This document shows positions 44,971 through 46,277 of a stretch of 46,277 bases of DNA, in pieces. The translations under genes were made by a program, and so were the position numbers. This stretch comes from Opitutaceae bacterium (GTDB taxonomy: Bacteria; Verrucomicrobiota; Verrucomicrobiia; Opitutales; Opitutaceae): assembly GCA_026125215.1 (NCBI GenBank), contig JAHCLN010000009.1:1-46277 (forward strand), written 5' to 3'. The notes beneath the pieces were generated by a model. That model did no database searches. It saw nothing but the letters and a program-made list of their open reading frames with translations, and had not been told where the DNA came from. Within the stretch, counting starts at the first letter, position 1, and each line of letters begins with the position of its first letter.

Positions 44971-46089
44971 TCAGCGGGCCTCGACCAGCCGCGGACGCAC
45001 CCGAGCGCCGTCGCGGAAAAGGTCGAGCTCATCGATAATAACCTGGTCGCCTTCGGCCAGCCCCGAGAGTATCTCAACCGTGGTCAGGCTGGTGTAACCG
45101 ACTTCCACCTGGCGCAGTTCCACCCGGCCATTGTTCACCACATAGACGTTGTTACCAAAAAGCGCCCGCCGTGGAATATTGGCGTCGGCGTGCCGCTCGC
45201 CGACCACGATCGTCACTTCGCCGGTGATGCCGGGCACCAGCCGCTCGGGCTCGATCTTCACATCCAGATGCACGATGTAGCGCTGGGTCTCGGGGTCGGA
45301 AGTCGGCAGGATTTTCACGATGTTGGCGTCAAAAAGCTCCGCTCCGTAGGGCAGAAACCGCACCCGCGCCCGTTGATTGATGCGCAGGTCGGCGAAATTC
45401 TCCTCGCTGATCTTGGCCTCGACCGTGCGCGAGGCCGAGATGAGCTTGGCCAGCGGCCAGTTCGGGCCGATCAGGTCACCGGGACGGGCCGCACCGACCT
45501 CGGAAATGACACCGTCGAAGGGGGCGATGATCGTCATCTTCTCCAGCTGCCGCTGTTTGACGCGCAGGGTATTTTCGTAGCCGTCGATGAGCTGCCGGTT
45601 GTTGACTTCCTCCAGCTCCAACCGCTGCTCAATCGCGCGAACCCGGCGACGTTCGCGGGTCAACTCGGCTTCCGAACGGTTGCCCGATCGCGTCAGTCTT
45701 TCAAATTCCTCCAATTGCTCCCTGGCGGTCTGCAATTCAAGCAGCACGGCGGAGCCCACGCTGATCCGTTGTTTTTCCGCCTCATACTTGACCCGGATCC
45801 CCTCGATTTCCAGTTCCAGATCGCCGGTATCCAGCTGCGCGAGCACCTGCCCTTCCTTCACGATGCTGCCCGGATCGAGGATGCTCTGGATAATGCGGCC
45901 GCCGACCTCGCTCTTCAGGTCCATTTCAAATTCGGCCAATACCGTGACACTGCCGGGCACCTGCTTGAGGGCCGTGCCGCTGGTTGCGGTTGCCACCAAC
46001 GCCACGGGGCGGGAAAAATAAACGTAGGCAAAAACCAGCAATGCCAGCACGGCAGCCGCGATCAGGGTTTTCTTCGGAACGGACGTCAT
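44971..46089 (-). CDS. HlyD/MacA-type periplasmic adaptor subunit
   Basis: Membrane fusion protein linking the exporter to the outer membrane. 372 residues from MTSVPKKTLIAAAVLALLVF, with one N-terminal membrane anchor (8-26). A lipoyl-type domain reads GGRIIQSILDPGSIVKEGQVLAQLDTGDLELE, shown here only as SILDPGSIVKEGQVLAQLD. A long coiled-coil hairpin follows (about 90-165, rich in Glu/Arg/Leu), then the second lipoyl half IIAPFDGVISEVGAARPGDLI and a beta-barrel. An upstream Met at 46125 would add 12 residues. It is co-oriented with the permease and ATPase genes. Confidence 0.92.
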   Translation of the reverse strand: MTSVPKKTLIAAAVLALLVFAYVYFSRPVALVATATSGTALKQVPGSVTVLAEFEMDLKSEVGGRIIQSILDPGSIVKEGQVLAQLDTGDLELEIEGIRVKYEAEKQRISVGSAVLLELQTAREQLEEFERLTRSGNRSEAELTRERRRVRAIEQRLELEEVNNRQLIDGYENTLRVKQRQLEKMTIIAPFDGVISEVGAARPGDLIGPNWPLAKLISASRTVEAKISEENFADLRINQRARVRFLPYGAELFDANIVKILPTSDPETQRYIVHLDVKIEPERLVPGITGEVTIVVGERHADANIPRRALFGNNVYVVNNGRVELRQVEVGYTSLTTVEILSGLAEGDQVIIDELDLFRDGARVRPRLVEAR

Positions 46090-46192
46090 AGATGGATTGT
46101 GCAACAAGAAACGCGTTGATGCCAAGTGTTCCTTGCCATGGACCGCTTTGCAGGCTCGCAGCCCGCCGCTCCCGCGCCGCCGGCAGGCATCA

Positions 46193-46277
46193 TCAGCTCT
46201 TGGGCGACACCCTGCCGTCGCTGATCAGCTGCATGAATTCGGCAAGCCGCACCAGGTAGGTGTAACGCGCCGAATTG
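46193..46277 (-). CDS. C-terminal end of a gene cut by the window edge (possibly TolC family)
   Basis: The last readable minus-strand frame ends ARYTYLVRLAEFMQLISDG... at a TGA at 46195-46193. About 27 residues are visible. The pattern RY-Y-L-AEF/L, with alternating hydrophobic positions, is reminiscent of the last helix of TolC-type outer-membrane channels, and TolC is the usual third partner of a MacA/HlyD-MacB exporter. The fragment is too short to be sure. Confidence 0.35.
   Translation of the reverse strand, partial: NSARYTYLVRLAEFMQLISDGRVSPKS

Overview
This is a 46.3 kb, GC-rich (roughly 63-65% by eye), gene-dense bacterial chromosome segment. It carries ordinary housekeeping genes plus one respiratory cluster. 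The alternative complex III (ACIII) operon, HldD and LolCDE-type envelope functions, protein Ser/Thr kinase, RpoN, tdh-kbl pair and compact high-GC coding suggest a Gram-negative member of the Verrucomicrobiota, probably near Opitutaceae. That placement is inferred from content; there is no rRNA here to prove it.

Layout. 1-4.9 kb (minus): pullulanase-like GH13 enzyme, gap and pgk, with a dispersed-type palindromic repeat between gap and pgk. 5-8.6 kb: mnmA (plus, with an in-frame palindromic repeat inside the gene), a low-GC uridine-kinase-like gene, dgt (minus) and an ogt-type repair gene broken by a 7-bp tandem repeat. 8.7-13.9 kb: tdh-kbl-cdd (plus), hisS and an HU/IHF gene (minus), ubiE/menG (plus). 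13.9-20.5 kb: erpA-type Fe-S carrier, Ser/Thr kinase and rpoN, tsaD and a CtpA-type protease, MidA-like methyltransferase, rpmB. 20.6-26.8 kb: hybrid histidine kinase, a fatty acid block (fabG-acpP-fabF), a CysJ-like reductase, an RsuA-type pseudouridine synthase. 26.8-31.6 kb (plus): exported SH3 protein, folD, receiver-histidine kinase, proC, hldD; the last three overlap. 31.6-42.8 kb (minus): ACIII operon and its tail. 43-46.3 kb (minus): MacB/LolCDE-like tripartite ABC exporter.

The respiratory operon reads small Arg-leader protein - actA - actB - actC - actD - actE - actF - small membrane protein - CcoN-like - CcoO-like - monoheme cytochrome c, then a strong terminator. ACIII oxidises quinol and reduces cytochrome c. 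The downstream genes look at first like a cbb3 oxidase, but the CcoN-like subunit has lost nearly all the His ligands for heme b, heme b3 and CuB while keeping full length and fold signature. This is the most unusual feature of the window: an apparently ligand-less heme-copper-oxidase subunit I kept with two intact cytochromes c and ACIII.

Several genes show small indels: actD (+1), ogt (extra 7-bp unit), and the hybrid kinase receiver (two -1/+1 pairs). They may be real or assembly errors and should be checked together. No tRNA, rRNA, CRISPR array or insertion sequence was found, and no gene-free stretch exceeds 300 bases.
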